Positions 33,895 through 41,253 of a stretch of 64,000 nt of DNA are shown here, in pieces (the first letter of the stretch is position 1; each line of letters starts with the position of its first letter). Origin of the DNA: Flavihumibacter rivuli (lineage in GTDB: Bacteria; Bacteroidota; Bacteroidia; Chitinophagales; Chitinophagaceae); the NCBI RefSeq assembly GCF_018595685.2, contig NZ_CP092334.1, forward strand, positions 1,950,001-2,014,000, read 5' to 3'. The notes below the pieces were generated by a model. It had not been told where the DNA came from. It worked only from the letters and a program-made list of their open reading frames with translations, and did no database searches. A program made the translations under genes and the position numbers.

Positions 33895-35067
33895 TCAGAG
33901 CACCTGGACGATCAGGAATTTAAGGTAATGTGTATTCTCCTGTCCCCAAATGATCGGGTGGTCACTTGCTTGTGTTTGAAACACCACCTGGCGTAAGGTT
34001 CTTTTGGCATCCTTAGCCGCCATCTCAATGATCTCCAGGAAAAGCTCAGGTTGAACAAGGTTAGTGCAGGATGTCGTCACCAGGAACCCTCCCTTCTTCA
34101 CCAGTTTCATACCCCTCAGGTTGATCTCCTTATAGCCGGTTATGGCCTTTTGGATATTTTCCCTGCTCTTGGTAAAGGCCGGGGGATCCAGCATCACAAC
34201 ATCATACTGCCTGCCGTCCTTTGCCCATTGCTTCAGGACATCGAAGGCATTCACAGCCTGGAAGGTGCAGATATCGCCATAGCCATTCAGTTCGGCATTA
34301 CGGGTAGCCTGCGTTACTGCTGATTCAGAGATATCCAGTCCCAGGACAGATTTGGCACCGTAATGTGCGGCATGGATCTCAAAAGTGCCCGTATAGGTAA
34401 ATGCCCCCAATACATCCGCACCCTTTACAATATGCTGGATGGCGCGCCTGTTATCCTGCTGGTCAAGGAAATAGCCGGTCTTCTGCCCGTTCTCCACATC
34501 AACATGGAAACGAAGGCCATTCTCGTTGATAATAATATTGGTATCAAAAGGTGCTGACAAGAACCCTTTATGCTGCGGCAACCCTTCCAGTTCCCTTACC
34601 GGCACATCATTGCGCTCATAGATCCCTTTGGGTTGGAATATGGTTTCCAGGGCCTTTACAATGGCCGGCTTCCATATGTCTATGCCCAGGGCAAGGGTCT
34701 GCAAAACAAAATAATCATTGAACTTATCGATGATCAGGGCCGGTAGGAAGTCTGCCTCCCCGAAGATCAGGCGGCAGTTCTCTGTATACCCCAGCTGCTG
34801 GCGATAACGCCAGGCTTCGCTAATCCTGTTCAGGAAAAACCCTTCATTGATCTCCTCCTGGCGGTTGCGGGTAAGGATCCGCACAAGGATCTGGGAACGG
34901 GGATTGGCATAGCCCCTTCCTACGAACTTTCCATCATGGGTCAGGAGGTCCACGATATCACCTCCATCCAGAGGGCCTTCCACTTTTCCTACCTCGTTGG
35001 CAAAAACCCAGGGGTGCCCATTCTCAATCCTCCTGCTGATCTTCTTCTTTAGGTAAACCGTTGTCAT
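33895..35067 (-). CDS. rlmI: 23S rRNA (cytosine-C5)-methyltransferase, RlmI-like
   Basis: 390 residues from the ATG at 35067 (MTTVYLKKKISRRIENGHPW), the standard start of the family; an upstream open extension is ignored. An N-terminal PUA domain (about 1-75, HPWVFANEVGKV and DGKFVGRGYANP) is followed by an EEHEE domain and a Rossmann methyltransferase: ADVLGAFTYTGTFEIHA for SAM, then YDVVMLDPPAFTKS with the DPPxF catalytic motif, and LVTTSCTNLV with the nucleophile-position cysteine. E. coli RlmI methylates C1962. The position here is inferred by family only. The -7 box lies 4 bases before the ATG. Confidence 0.9.
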   Translation of the reverse strand: MTTVYLKKKISRRIENGHPWVFANEVGKVEGPLDGGDIVDLLTHDGKFVGRGYANPRSQILVRILTRNRQEEINEGFFLNRISEAWRYRQQLGYTENCRLIFGEADFLPALIIDKFNDYFVLQTLALGIDIWKPAIVKALETIFQPKGIYERNDVPVRELEGLPQHKGFLSAPFDTNIIINENGLRFHVDVENGQKTGYFLDQQDNRRAIQHIVKGADVLGAFTYTGTFEIHAAHYGAKSVLGLDISESAVTQATRNAELNGYGDICTFQAVNAFDVLKQWAKDGRQYDVVMLDPPAFTKSRENIQKAITGYKEINLRGMKLVKKGGFLVTTSCTNLVQPELFLEIIEMAAKDAKRTLRQVVFQTQASDHPIIWGQENTHYLKFLIVQVL

Positions 35068-35071
35068 GGCG

Positions 35072-35079
35072 CAAAGGTA
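35072..35079 (-). promoter_or_regulatory. Putative -7 box (TACCTTTG) immediately before rlmI
   Basis: On the minus strand TACCTTTG is followed by CGCC and the ATG at 35067. With the usual start about 7 bases past the -7 box, the transcript would be nearly or fully leaderless. No -33 match lies at 19-20 bases. Confidence 0.45.
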
Positions 35080-35222
35080 GGTGATCAAAGGCAGCCTGCG
35101 GATACGACAAAATGTCCCAAACCCTGCGACTGGCAAAAAAATTGACACTTAAATAGCTGACTTAAAAACAAGCTGACCAGGCAGGCCAGGGGGATCAATC
35201 CTACCAAAATGGCAAAAATGCC

Positions 35223-35230
35223 TAGGTTTG
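35223..35230 (+). promoter_or_regulatory. Putative -7 box (TAGGTTTG) of grpE
   Basis: An exact TAnnTTTG match 18 bases before the grpE ATG at 35249. No CIRCE-type inverted repeat (HrcA site) is visible in the divergent region between rlmI and grpE. Confidence 0.45.
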
Positions 35231-35248
35231 CTGCCAATTTGTTCGATT

Positions 35249-35830
35249 ATGGAAGAAAAAGATGTAAATGCGACTGCCGGAGGCCAGGAAACCATGGATA
35301 ACCAAGCCGCCGGCTTTGATATTAATGCAGATAGTGATGTTCCGGGTACCAGCCACCTGAATGAACCCGTAAAAGAGGCAGGTGCCATTGAGAAGCTGGA
35401 GTTGGAACTGGCTGACATGAAAGACAAGTACCTGCGCCAGGCCGCTGAGTTCGACAATTTCAGGAAGCGTACTGCCAAGGAAAGGCTTGAATTGATCCAG
35501 ACTGCCGGTAGGGAGGTTATTACCAACCTGCTGGAGGTATTGGACGATAGCGAGCGGGCACAGAAGCAAATTGACAATAGCCAGGACCTGCAGGCACTGA
35601 AGGATGGGGTGAACCTGGTGTTCTCCAAATTCAGGAATATACTCCAGTCAAAAGGCCTGAAGGCCATGGAAAGCATTGGAACCGATTTTGATCCCGACAA
35701 ACATGAGGCCATCACCGAGATCCCCGCTCCCTCCGAGAACCTGAAGGGCAAGGTGCTGGATGAGGTAGAGAAAGGTTATTACCTGAATGACAAGATCATT
35801 CGATTCGCAAAAGTTGTTGTAGGAAAATAA
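35249..35830 (+). CDS. grpE: Nucleotide exchange factor GrpE
   Basis: Releases ADP from DnaK during the chaperone cycle. It has 193 residues from the ATG at 35249. A disordered acidic N-terminus (about 1-50) leads into a long helix (ELELADMKDKYLRQAAEFDN then FRKRTAKERLE) and the C-terminal beta-wing: SIGTDFDPDKHEAITEIPAP, then GKVLDEVEKGYYLNDKIIR. dnaJ follows 69 bases later, so the two are probably one heat-shock transcription unit; dnaK is not in this window. Confidence 0.96.
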   Translation: MEEKDVNATAGGQETMDNQAAGFDINADSDVPGTSHLNEPVKEAGAIEKLELELADMKDKYLRQAAEFDNFRKRTAKERLELIQTAGREVITNLLEVLDDSERAQKQIDNSQDLQALKDGVNLVFSKFRNILQSKGLKAMESIGTDFDPDKHEAITEIPAPSENLKGKVLDEVEKGYYLNDKIIRFAKVVVGK

Positions 35831-35899
35831 TCCATCCATAGGACCACAAACTGGTTAAGGCTCAACTGTGGTCCTGATCAATAATGAGGAAAAATAAAA

Positions 35900-37069
35900 A
35901 TGTCAACCAAAAGAGATTATTACGAAATACTGGGCGTTGCCAAAACAGCCAGTGCAGATGAGATCAAGAAAGCTTATCGCAAGGTGGCCATGCAATACCA
36001 TCCAGACCGAAATCCTGGCGATAAGGCAGCGGAGGAGAAATTCAAGGAGGCTGCCGAGGCCTATGAAGTATTGAGCGATGCAGATAAGCGCGCCCAATAC
36101 GACAGGTATGGCCATGCCGGCATGGGTAATGGAAGGGGAGCTTATGGAGCCGGCGGCAACATGAACATGGATGATATCTTCAGCCAATTTGGTGACATTT
36201 TCGGCGATGATATCTTTGGCAGTTTCTTCGGCGGGGCGGCAGGCGGCAGGCGAGGCGGAGGCCAGCGTGCAAGAGGCGTAAGGGGCAGCAACCTTAGGGT
36301 GAAGCTGAAGTTGAATTATGAAGAGATCGCCAAAGGGGTAACCAAGAGCATCAAGGTTAAAAAATATGTTGGTTGTACCACCTGTTCAGGAAGCGGTGCC
36401 AAGGACAAGGGTAGTATCCAGACCTGCGGCACTTGCGGTGGCAGTGGCCAGGTCAGGAAGGTGACCAATACTTTCCTCGGGCAAATGCAAACAGTAACGA
36501 CCTGTCCAACCTGTAATGGTGAAGGGACAACCATTACTGCGAAGTGTGGAAGCTGTAAGGGTGAAGGCAGGGTATACGGTGAAGAGACCGTAACGATCGA
36601 TATCCCGGCCGGTGTGCAGGAGGGCATGCAGCTCAATGTAAGTGGCAAGGGTAACGCCGGAGAAAGGGGCGGCATGGCAGGCGACCTTATTGTATTGATC
36701 GAAGAGGAGCAGCATAAGGATCTTCAACGCGATGGACTAAATGTTGCCTATGACCTTCATATCTCCTTCCCCGATGCCGTATTTGGTACTCAGGTTGAGG
36801 TGCCAACCATTGATGGCCGGGCAAAGATCAAGATACCGGCAGGCACCCAAAGCGGAAAGATCTTCAGGCTGAAAGGAAAAGGTTTCCCGGCGGTCAATAG
36901 CTATGAAAAGGGCGACCAGTTGATCCATGTTAATGTATGGACCCCGCAAACCCTGAGTGCTGAAGAGAAGACCATGCTGGAAAAGTTAAAAGACTCCAAG
37001 AACTTTGAACCCAATCCAGACAAAAACGAAAGAAGCTTCTTCGATAAAGTGAGGGAAATATTCTCCTGA
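35900..37069 (+). CDS. dnaJ: Chaperone protein DnaJ
   Basis: A 389-residue type I J-protein. The J domain (1-70) has [16 protein letters not shown] with the HPD tripeptide that activates DnaK. A Gly/Phe-rich linker (about 75-125) and four zinc-finger repeats follow: [36 protein letters not shown]. The C-terminal substrate-binding domains carry [21 protein letters not shown] and [10 protein letters not shown]. All expected motifs are intact. It follows grpE by 69 bases and ends at a terminator. Confidence 0.97.
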   Translation: MSTKRDYYEILGVAKTASADEIKKAYRKVAMQYHPDRNPGDKAAEEKFKEAAEAYEVLSDADKRAQYDRYGHAGMGNGRGAYGAGGNMNMDDIFSQFGDIFGDDIFGSFFGGAAGGRRGGGQRARGVRGSNLRVKLKLNYEEIAKGVTKSIKVKKYVGCTTCSGSGAKDKGSIQTCGTCGGSGQVRKVTNTFLGQMQTVTTCPTCNGEGTTITAKCGSCKGEGRVYGEETVTIDIPAGVQEGMQLNVSGKGNAGERGGMAGDLIVLIEEEQHKDLQRDGLNVAYDLHISFPDAVFGTQVEVPTIDGRAKIKIPAGTQSGKIFRLKGKGFPAVNSYEKGDQLIHVNVWTPQTLSAEEKTMLEKLKDSKNFEPNPDKNERSFFDKVREIFS

Positions 37070-37075
37070 TAAAAG

Positions 37076-37099
37076 ACCGCGGTAAATCCGCGGTTTTTT
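37076..37099 (+). terminator. Terminator of grpE-dnaJ
   Basis: A 7-bp GC stem (ACCGCGG at 37076-37082 with CCGCGGT at 37088-37094, 5-base loop) followed by T6. It begins 6 bases after the dnaJ stop. Confidence 0.9.
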
Positions 37100-37176
37100 A
37101 TTTGCTGCGGTCAGTGGGTAGAAAAACTTGCGTAATTGTAATATTATATTAAATTTATTAGCAATTACAACCAACC

Positions 37177-37776
37177 ATGACCGAATCAGATTTTCAGGTC
37201 CTGAAGGAAGAAATTGTGTCCCTCCTGAAAACGGGATTGGATAGACGATTGACCTACCATAACCTTGAACATACATTGGATGTTTTACAGCAATCGGAAA
37301 GGATAGCCGCACTGGAGAAGCTGTCCGATCCCCGTCAGGTTATGCTCCTCAGGATCGCTGCCTTATTCCATGATACCGGTTTTTTGTACACCTATAAAGG
37401 CCATGAAGAGAAGTCATGTGAGATCATGGAAAGCTACCTGAATCATGGAAGCATTCCCAACGCTGACCTTGAGGTGATTAAGGGAATGATCATGGCGACC
37501 AAGATCCCCCAAAGCCCCAAGACACTTGCAGAAGCCATAATTTGTGACGCTGACCTGGATTATCTTGGCAGGGATGACTTCCCTCCCATTAGCAATGGTT
37601 TGAAACAGGAGTTCCTGGTTTTTGGCGTCATCAAGGATGAAAAAGATTGGGACCCCTTACAAATAGGTTTTTTCGAGAAACACCAGTATTTCACCATAAG
37701 CTCCAGGAACATCCGTCAACCCAGGAAAATGGAATATTTGAGCCTTCTAAAAACCCGTGGCTCTAATAGCCTCTAA
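37177..37776 (+). CDS. HD-domain phosphohydrolase, possible nucleotide phosphodiesterase
   Basis: 199 residues, soluble. The metal-dependent HD core is complete: LTYHNLEHTLDVLQQSE (His28 and His32 region), then RIAALFHDTGFLY with the HD pair, GHEEKSCEIME, and IICDADLDYLGRDDF with the closing Asp. The Y-H-N-x2-H-x3-V pattern recalls the entry motif of class I cyclic-nucleotide phosphodiesterases but also other small HD hydrolases (COG4339-like), and the second His of the class I HDxxH signature is absent. The next two genes, 11 and 13 bases apart, encode a carrier with HEAT-like repeats and a cNMP-binding protein, which favours a nucleotide substrate. That is an inference. Confidence 0.8.
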   Translation: MTESDFQVLKEEIVSLLKTGLDRRLTYHNLEHTLDVLQQSERIAALEKLSDPRQVMLLRIAALFHDTGFLYTYKGHEEKSCEIMESYLNHGSIPNADLEVIKGMIMATKIPQSPKTLAEAIICDADLDYLGRDDFPPISNGLKQEFLVFGVIKDEKDWDPLQIGFFEKHQYFTISSRNIRQPRKMEYLSLLKTRGSNSL

Positions 37777-37787
37777 AGCACAATTGA

Positions 37788-40547
37788 ATGAACGCTAATC
37801 GTTCCTGGCTAAAAATCCTAAACGTCCATCAGGATGAATGGTGGCTTGTGAAAAAGTTATTCTGGCTCCAGTTCTTTCAGGGAGCAGGTATTTCCTTTTT
37901 CTTCACTGCTGTATTTGCCAGGTTCCTGGATAAGTTTCCCATTGTGGAGCTTCCCTGGGTGATGGTGTATTCTGCATTCCTCCTTTGGTTCACCGGTTTT
38001 ATATACAGCATACTGGAACATTCCGTTAAGTTCGCCAGGTTCAACAGGGGGATCATCCTTTTTATGTCCTTTAGTATGCTGCTGGTTTGGGCAGGCGCAA
38101 GGACAATACCCAACGACTGGTTCTATTACTTCAGCCTCGCCTGGTTCTACTCACTTTACCTGCTCAACAACCTTGAATTCTGGGGCATAGCAGCCAGGCT
38201 TTTCGACATGCGCCAGAGTAAGCGACTTTTTGGGCTGATCAGTTCAGGCGATATCCCTGCCAAGTTCATTGGCTATACCATAGCATCAGTATTGGTTCCC
38301 TTTACTGGGACCAGTAACCTGATGCTCTTGGGTGTGATATGCATGTTGGTGTCCATTCCGCTTTTCAACAGCATCAGTAAGATCGAAAAACTGCTGGAAG
38401 CCTCACACCACCATGGACCAGCCCATCACCACCCTCATACCGGGAGCAAACTACAGTCACTCATCAACAACTTTACAGCTAGTCCGGTTATCAGGAAAAT
38501 TGCATTGATCTCCCTGATCGCTTCAGCCTGTATCCTGTTGGTGAACTATGGATTGTATGTAGAAGTGAAGGGCATCTTTCACAATGATGTTGAACTGGCC
38601 AGGTTCATAGCCCTTTTCATGGCTGCATTGCGATTGGTAGCGCTGATCACCAAAACCATCTTTACGGGCAGGCTGACCACCAAACTTGGGGTAATGCAAT
38701 CATTGTTCATCACCCCTATTGTAATGGCCATCCTTGTAGTGCTCATAGTGTTATTGTACTGGATCATTCCGGAAGACAAGCTGATCTTCTACCTTTTTGG
38801 AGCCACGTCCATAGCTGTTGATGTACTCAGGGCCTCCATCAATTCTCCCGTATTGCTAACCGTTATGCAACCCCTTCCTACCCACGAAAGATTGCGGGCG
38901 CATAACGTGGTGAAAGGTATCATGGATCCATTCGCAACCCTTTTCTGTGGCATCCTGCTGATCACCATGTATAAGGTCCAGGAAAAAGTTGACCTGATCG
39001 CCTTGTGTTATGTGTTATTAGGGCTTGCCATCTTTTGGATCATTGGCATTGTAAGGCTGAACAAAGCCTATCTCCAGATGCTTGTGAATACCATCAGCAG
39101 CAGGTTCTTCAGCCAGGAGGAATTCAGTTTGAATGACCATGCCACCCTGGACCTGATCAAGCAAAAGATCAGGACAGGTAATGAAAGCGAGGTATTCAGT
39201 ATCCTGAGAATGGTTGCCAGTAAACAAAATCCCTTATCAGCAGAACTGCTTTCGGATTTCCTGCAGCACGATTCAGACCAGGTTGTACTGGAGACCATCA
39301 GGCTGATCAGGAACAACAATATCCAGTCCATGAAGGACACGTTGGAAACAATGCTCCTCCGCTCTGAAAATCCTGATATCAAATCAGAATCGATCAAGGC
39401 AATCTGCAAACTATCCTCCAATATCCAGGAATTGGAAGGCTACCTCCAACAGCCAGACAACAGGCTGAGGCTGGCTGCACTTACAGGAGCATTGTGCAAC
39501 AGCCATCCTACCATCCGGGCAAATGCTGAAGAGAAAGTGAGGCAATACATTCACAGCAGTGACCTTGAATCAAAACAAATCGCATTGGGGATCCTGGAAG
39601 AGGTGAGGGATGAATATGCCCACCCCGATCATATCGCACTTATGCAAGACCCTGAACCGGCGGTAAGGTTGAAAGCCGTGAGGACCATCGGCAAGGCAAC
39701 GGCCACAGGCACCATTGCGACCATGTTTGACCAGCCGGGACAATTAAACAAACACGCATTAAATGCCTTGCAACAATCGGGAGAATCAAGCATTCCGGCC
39801 ATTTCGGGCTACCTGCTGAACGGCTGGCCGGATTCCGACCTCCAAAATAAACTGATCAATATTTGTGGCAATATTGGTGGCAGCAAAAGCCAGGATCTCC
39901 TGCTCAGCCTAATCGCACAAAAACCCCAGCTTGCGCCTTACGCGGTGAAAGCACTGTACAGGAGCAAGTATGTTGCAGATGATGCATCAAGGCCTTTACT
40001 GGAAGACACATTGAGGGCCTACCTGAAATATGGGGTGGAGCTTTTATTCATGCAGCGGGCGATCAAGATCAAGAATGGAGAGGACTCACTGGTTTACCGT
40101 TCAATTGCCATCGAATTAAAAGAGATACAGGATACCCTTCTTTCCTTAATGGGCTGTCTCTATGACCGTGAACAGATCAGGAAGATAAGGAATAGTTTAA
40201 GGGCACATAACAAGGAAAGCATCGCTAATGCTATGGAGATCATCGAAGTGACGGCTAAAAAGGATTTTGGAAGGGTTTTCAATACCCTTTATGAAGTGTC
40301 AGATATTGATCACCGTTGTGATACGCTGAAGTCCCTCATGACTGAAAAGCAATACCATGAAATGGAACAGGTGATCACCAGGATCCTTTCAGAAAGGCCG
40401 ATCAGTTACCTGGATTGGACCAAGGCTTGTTCCATTTATGTATCCAAGAAGGCGGGGTATAATATAGACAGGTCATTCTACGAAAAATACCTCAAGGCAG
40501 AAAACATACTATTAAAAGAGACGGCAAGCTTTGCCATCGAAAACTAA
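37788..40547 (+). CDS. Tlc/NTT-like membrane carrier fused to HEAT-like repeats
   Basis: 919 residues in two halves. Residues 1-430 have about 12 hydrophobic spans (WLQFFQGAGISFFFTAVFA, IILFMSFSMLLVWAGAR, YSLYLLNNLEFWGIAARLFD) in an MFS-like fold. The DMRQSKRLFGLISSGDIPAKFIG stretch (here split in memory as DMRQSKRLFGLISSGD) recalls the ATP/ADP translocase (Tlc/NTT) superfamily. A His-rich loop (HHHGPAHHHPHTG, about 206-218) sits between spans 6 and 7. Residues about 440-900 are soluble helical repeats of HEAT type, for example DPEPAVRLKAVRTIGKATAT. NTT-like carriers joined to HEAT and cNMP-binding domains have been noted in free-living bacteria, as I recall; here the cNMP-binding domain is the separate next gene. 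The substrate is unknown. Confidence 0.8.
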   Translation: MNANRSWLKILNVHQDEWWLVKKLFWLQFFQGAGISFFFTAVFARFLDKFPIVELPWVMVYSAFLLWFTGFIYSILEHSVKFARFNRGIILFMSFSMLLVWAGARTIPNDWFYYFSLAWFYSLYLLNNLEFWGIAARLFDMRQSKRLFGLISSGDIPAKFIGYTIASVLVPFTGTSNLMLLGVICMLVSIPLFNSISKIEKLLEASHHHGPAHHHPHTGSKLQSLINNFTASPVIRKIALISLIASACILLVNYGLYVEVKGIFHNDVELARFIALFMAALRLVALITKTIFTGRLTTKLGVMQSLFITPIVMAILVVLIVLLYWIIPEDKLIFYLFGATSIAVDVLRASINSPVLLTVMQPLPTHERLRAHNVVKGIMDPFATLFCGILLITMYKVQEKVDLIALCYVLLGLAIFWIIGIVRLNKAYLQMLVNTISSRFFSQEEFSLNDHATLDLIKQKIRTGNESEVFSILRMVASKQNPLSAELLSDFLQHDSDQVVLETIRLIRNNNIQSMKDTLETMLLRSENPDIKSESIKAICKLSSNIQELEGYLQQPDNRLRLAALTGALCNSHPTIRANAEEKVRQYIHSSDLESKQIALGILEEVRDEYAHPDHIALMQDPEPAVRLKAVRTIGKATATGTIATMFDQPGQLNKHALNALQQSGESSIPAISGYLLNGWPDSDLQNKLINICGNIGGSKSQDLLLSLIAQKPQLAPYAVKALYRSKYVADDASRPLLEDTLRAYLKYGVELLFMQRAIKIKNGEDSLVYRSIAIELKEIQDTLLSLMGCLYDREQIRKIRNSLRAHNKESIANAMEIIEVTAKKDFGRVFNTLYEVSDIDHRCDTLKSLMTEKQYHEMEQVITRILSERPISYLDWTKACSIYVSKKAGYNIDRSFYEKYLKAENILLKETASFAIEN

Positions 40548-40560
40548 ACCCTGGAATACC

Positions 40561-41019
40561 ATGGCATCCTCAACAATGGACAGATTATTATTGGTTGAAA
40601 AGGTCTTGCTGCTCAAGTCCCTTTCCCTGTTCAAGGATACGCCAGAGCATATCCTCGCCGACCTGGCCCCACTGATGCAGGAAGTGGAATATGAAAAGGG
40701 GGAAGAGGTATTTGGGGAGAACGAGATAGGCGATTGTATGTATATCATCAGCTCAGGTGAGATCAGGATACATAAGGGAACAACCACCCTGGCCATCCTG
40801 AAGGAAAAAGAGGTATTTGGTGAACTCTCACTTTTAGATGCGGAAACAAGGTCCGCAAGCGCCACTGCCCATACCGATTGCACCCTCTTCAGGATCGACC
40901 AGGAACCCTTCTATGAATTGCTGGAATCGCGCCCTGAAGTTGCGAGGGGTTTTATCCGCATCCTCTGCCAACGCCTTCGTGCCCAGAATGAAAAGGCCAG
41001 GCAAAACCAGGAGGGTTAA
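40561..41019 (+). CDS. Cyclic nucleotide-binding domain protein (stand-alone)
   Basis: 152 residues from the ATG at 40561; a TTG ten codons upstream would overlap the carrier gene. It is a single CAP_ED/cNMP-binding domain with an N-terminal helix (VEKVLLLKSLSLFKDTPEHI), beta-roll (GEEVFGENEIGDCMYII then SSGEIRIHKG), and phosphate-binding cassette VFGELSLLDAETRSASATA with Glu88 and Arg97, the pair that binds the ribose and phosphate of cAMP or cGMP. No DNA-binding helix-turn-helix follows, so it is not a CRP-type factor. The 13-base spacing suggests that it regulates the carrier-HEAT protein. Confidence 0.88.
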   Translation: MASSTMDRLLLVEKVLLLKSLSLFKDTPEHILADLAPLMQEVEYEKGEEVFGENEIGDCMYIISSGEIRIHKGTTTLAILKEKEVFGELSLLDAETRSASATAHTDCTLFRIDQEPFYELLESRPEVARGFIRILCQRLRAQNEKARQNQEG

Positions 41020-41049
41020 GAAATAATTGCATAGTAAAAAAAAACTTTA

Positions 41050-41057
41050 TATCTTTC
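41050..41057 (+). promoter_or_regulatory. Candidate promoter of the giant subtilase-like gene, with long leader
   Basis: TATCTTTC (7 of 8 to the -7 consensus) at 41050-41057 with TTG at 41027-41029, a 20-base spacing. It would leave a leader of about 190 bases before the ATG at 41254, in which I see no clear hairpin or known riboswitch. Confidence 0.3.
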
Positions 41058-41253
41058 AACCTACCTGATTACCCAGATCCTTCCCCTTTTTTAACCCCCA
41101 AATTTCCAATCCTACTCAAGAATCGGTCGAGCCCGGAGGTAGCCTAATTCCCTAACAATCCGGATATTCCTGCATACCGCTCTTTACCGTTCACAATGCT
41201 TACCTGTATTTTAAAGTGTGGTGTCAGTGGTATCCTGGACAACCTAACACACG

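Noticed and set aside
35068..35248. An HrcA (CIRCE) operator before grpE-dnaJ
   Set aside because: No 9-bp inverted repeat with a 9-base spacer is present in the divergent region.
35149..35751. A 200-codon minus-strand frame opposite grpE
   Set aside because: It reads as a Ser-rich mirror of GrpE codons; grpE itself has complete motifs and a promoter.
40561..41019. The cNMP-binding protein considered as a CRP/FNR-type transcription factor
   Set aside because: It ends after the cNMP domain and its C-terminal helix; there is no room for a helix-turn-helix.
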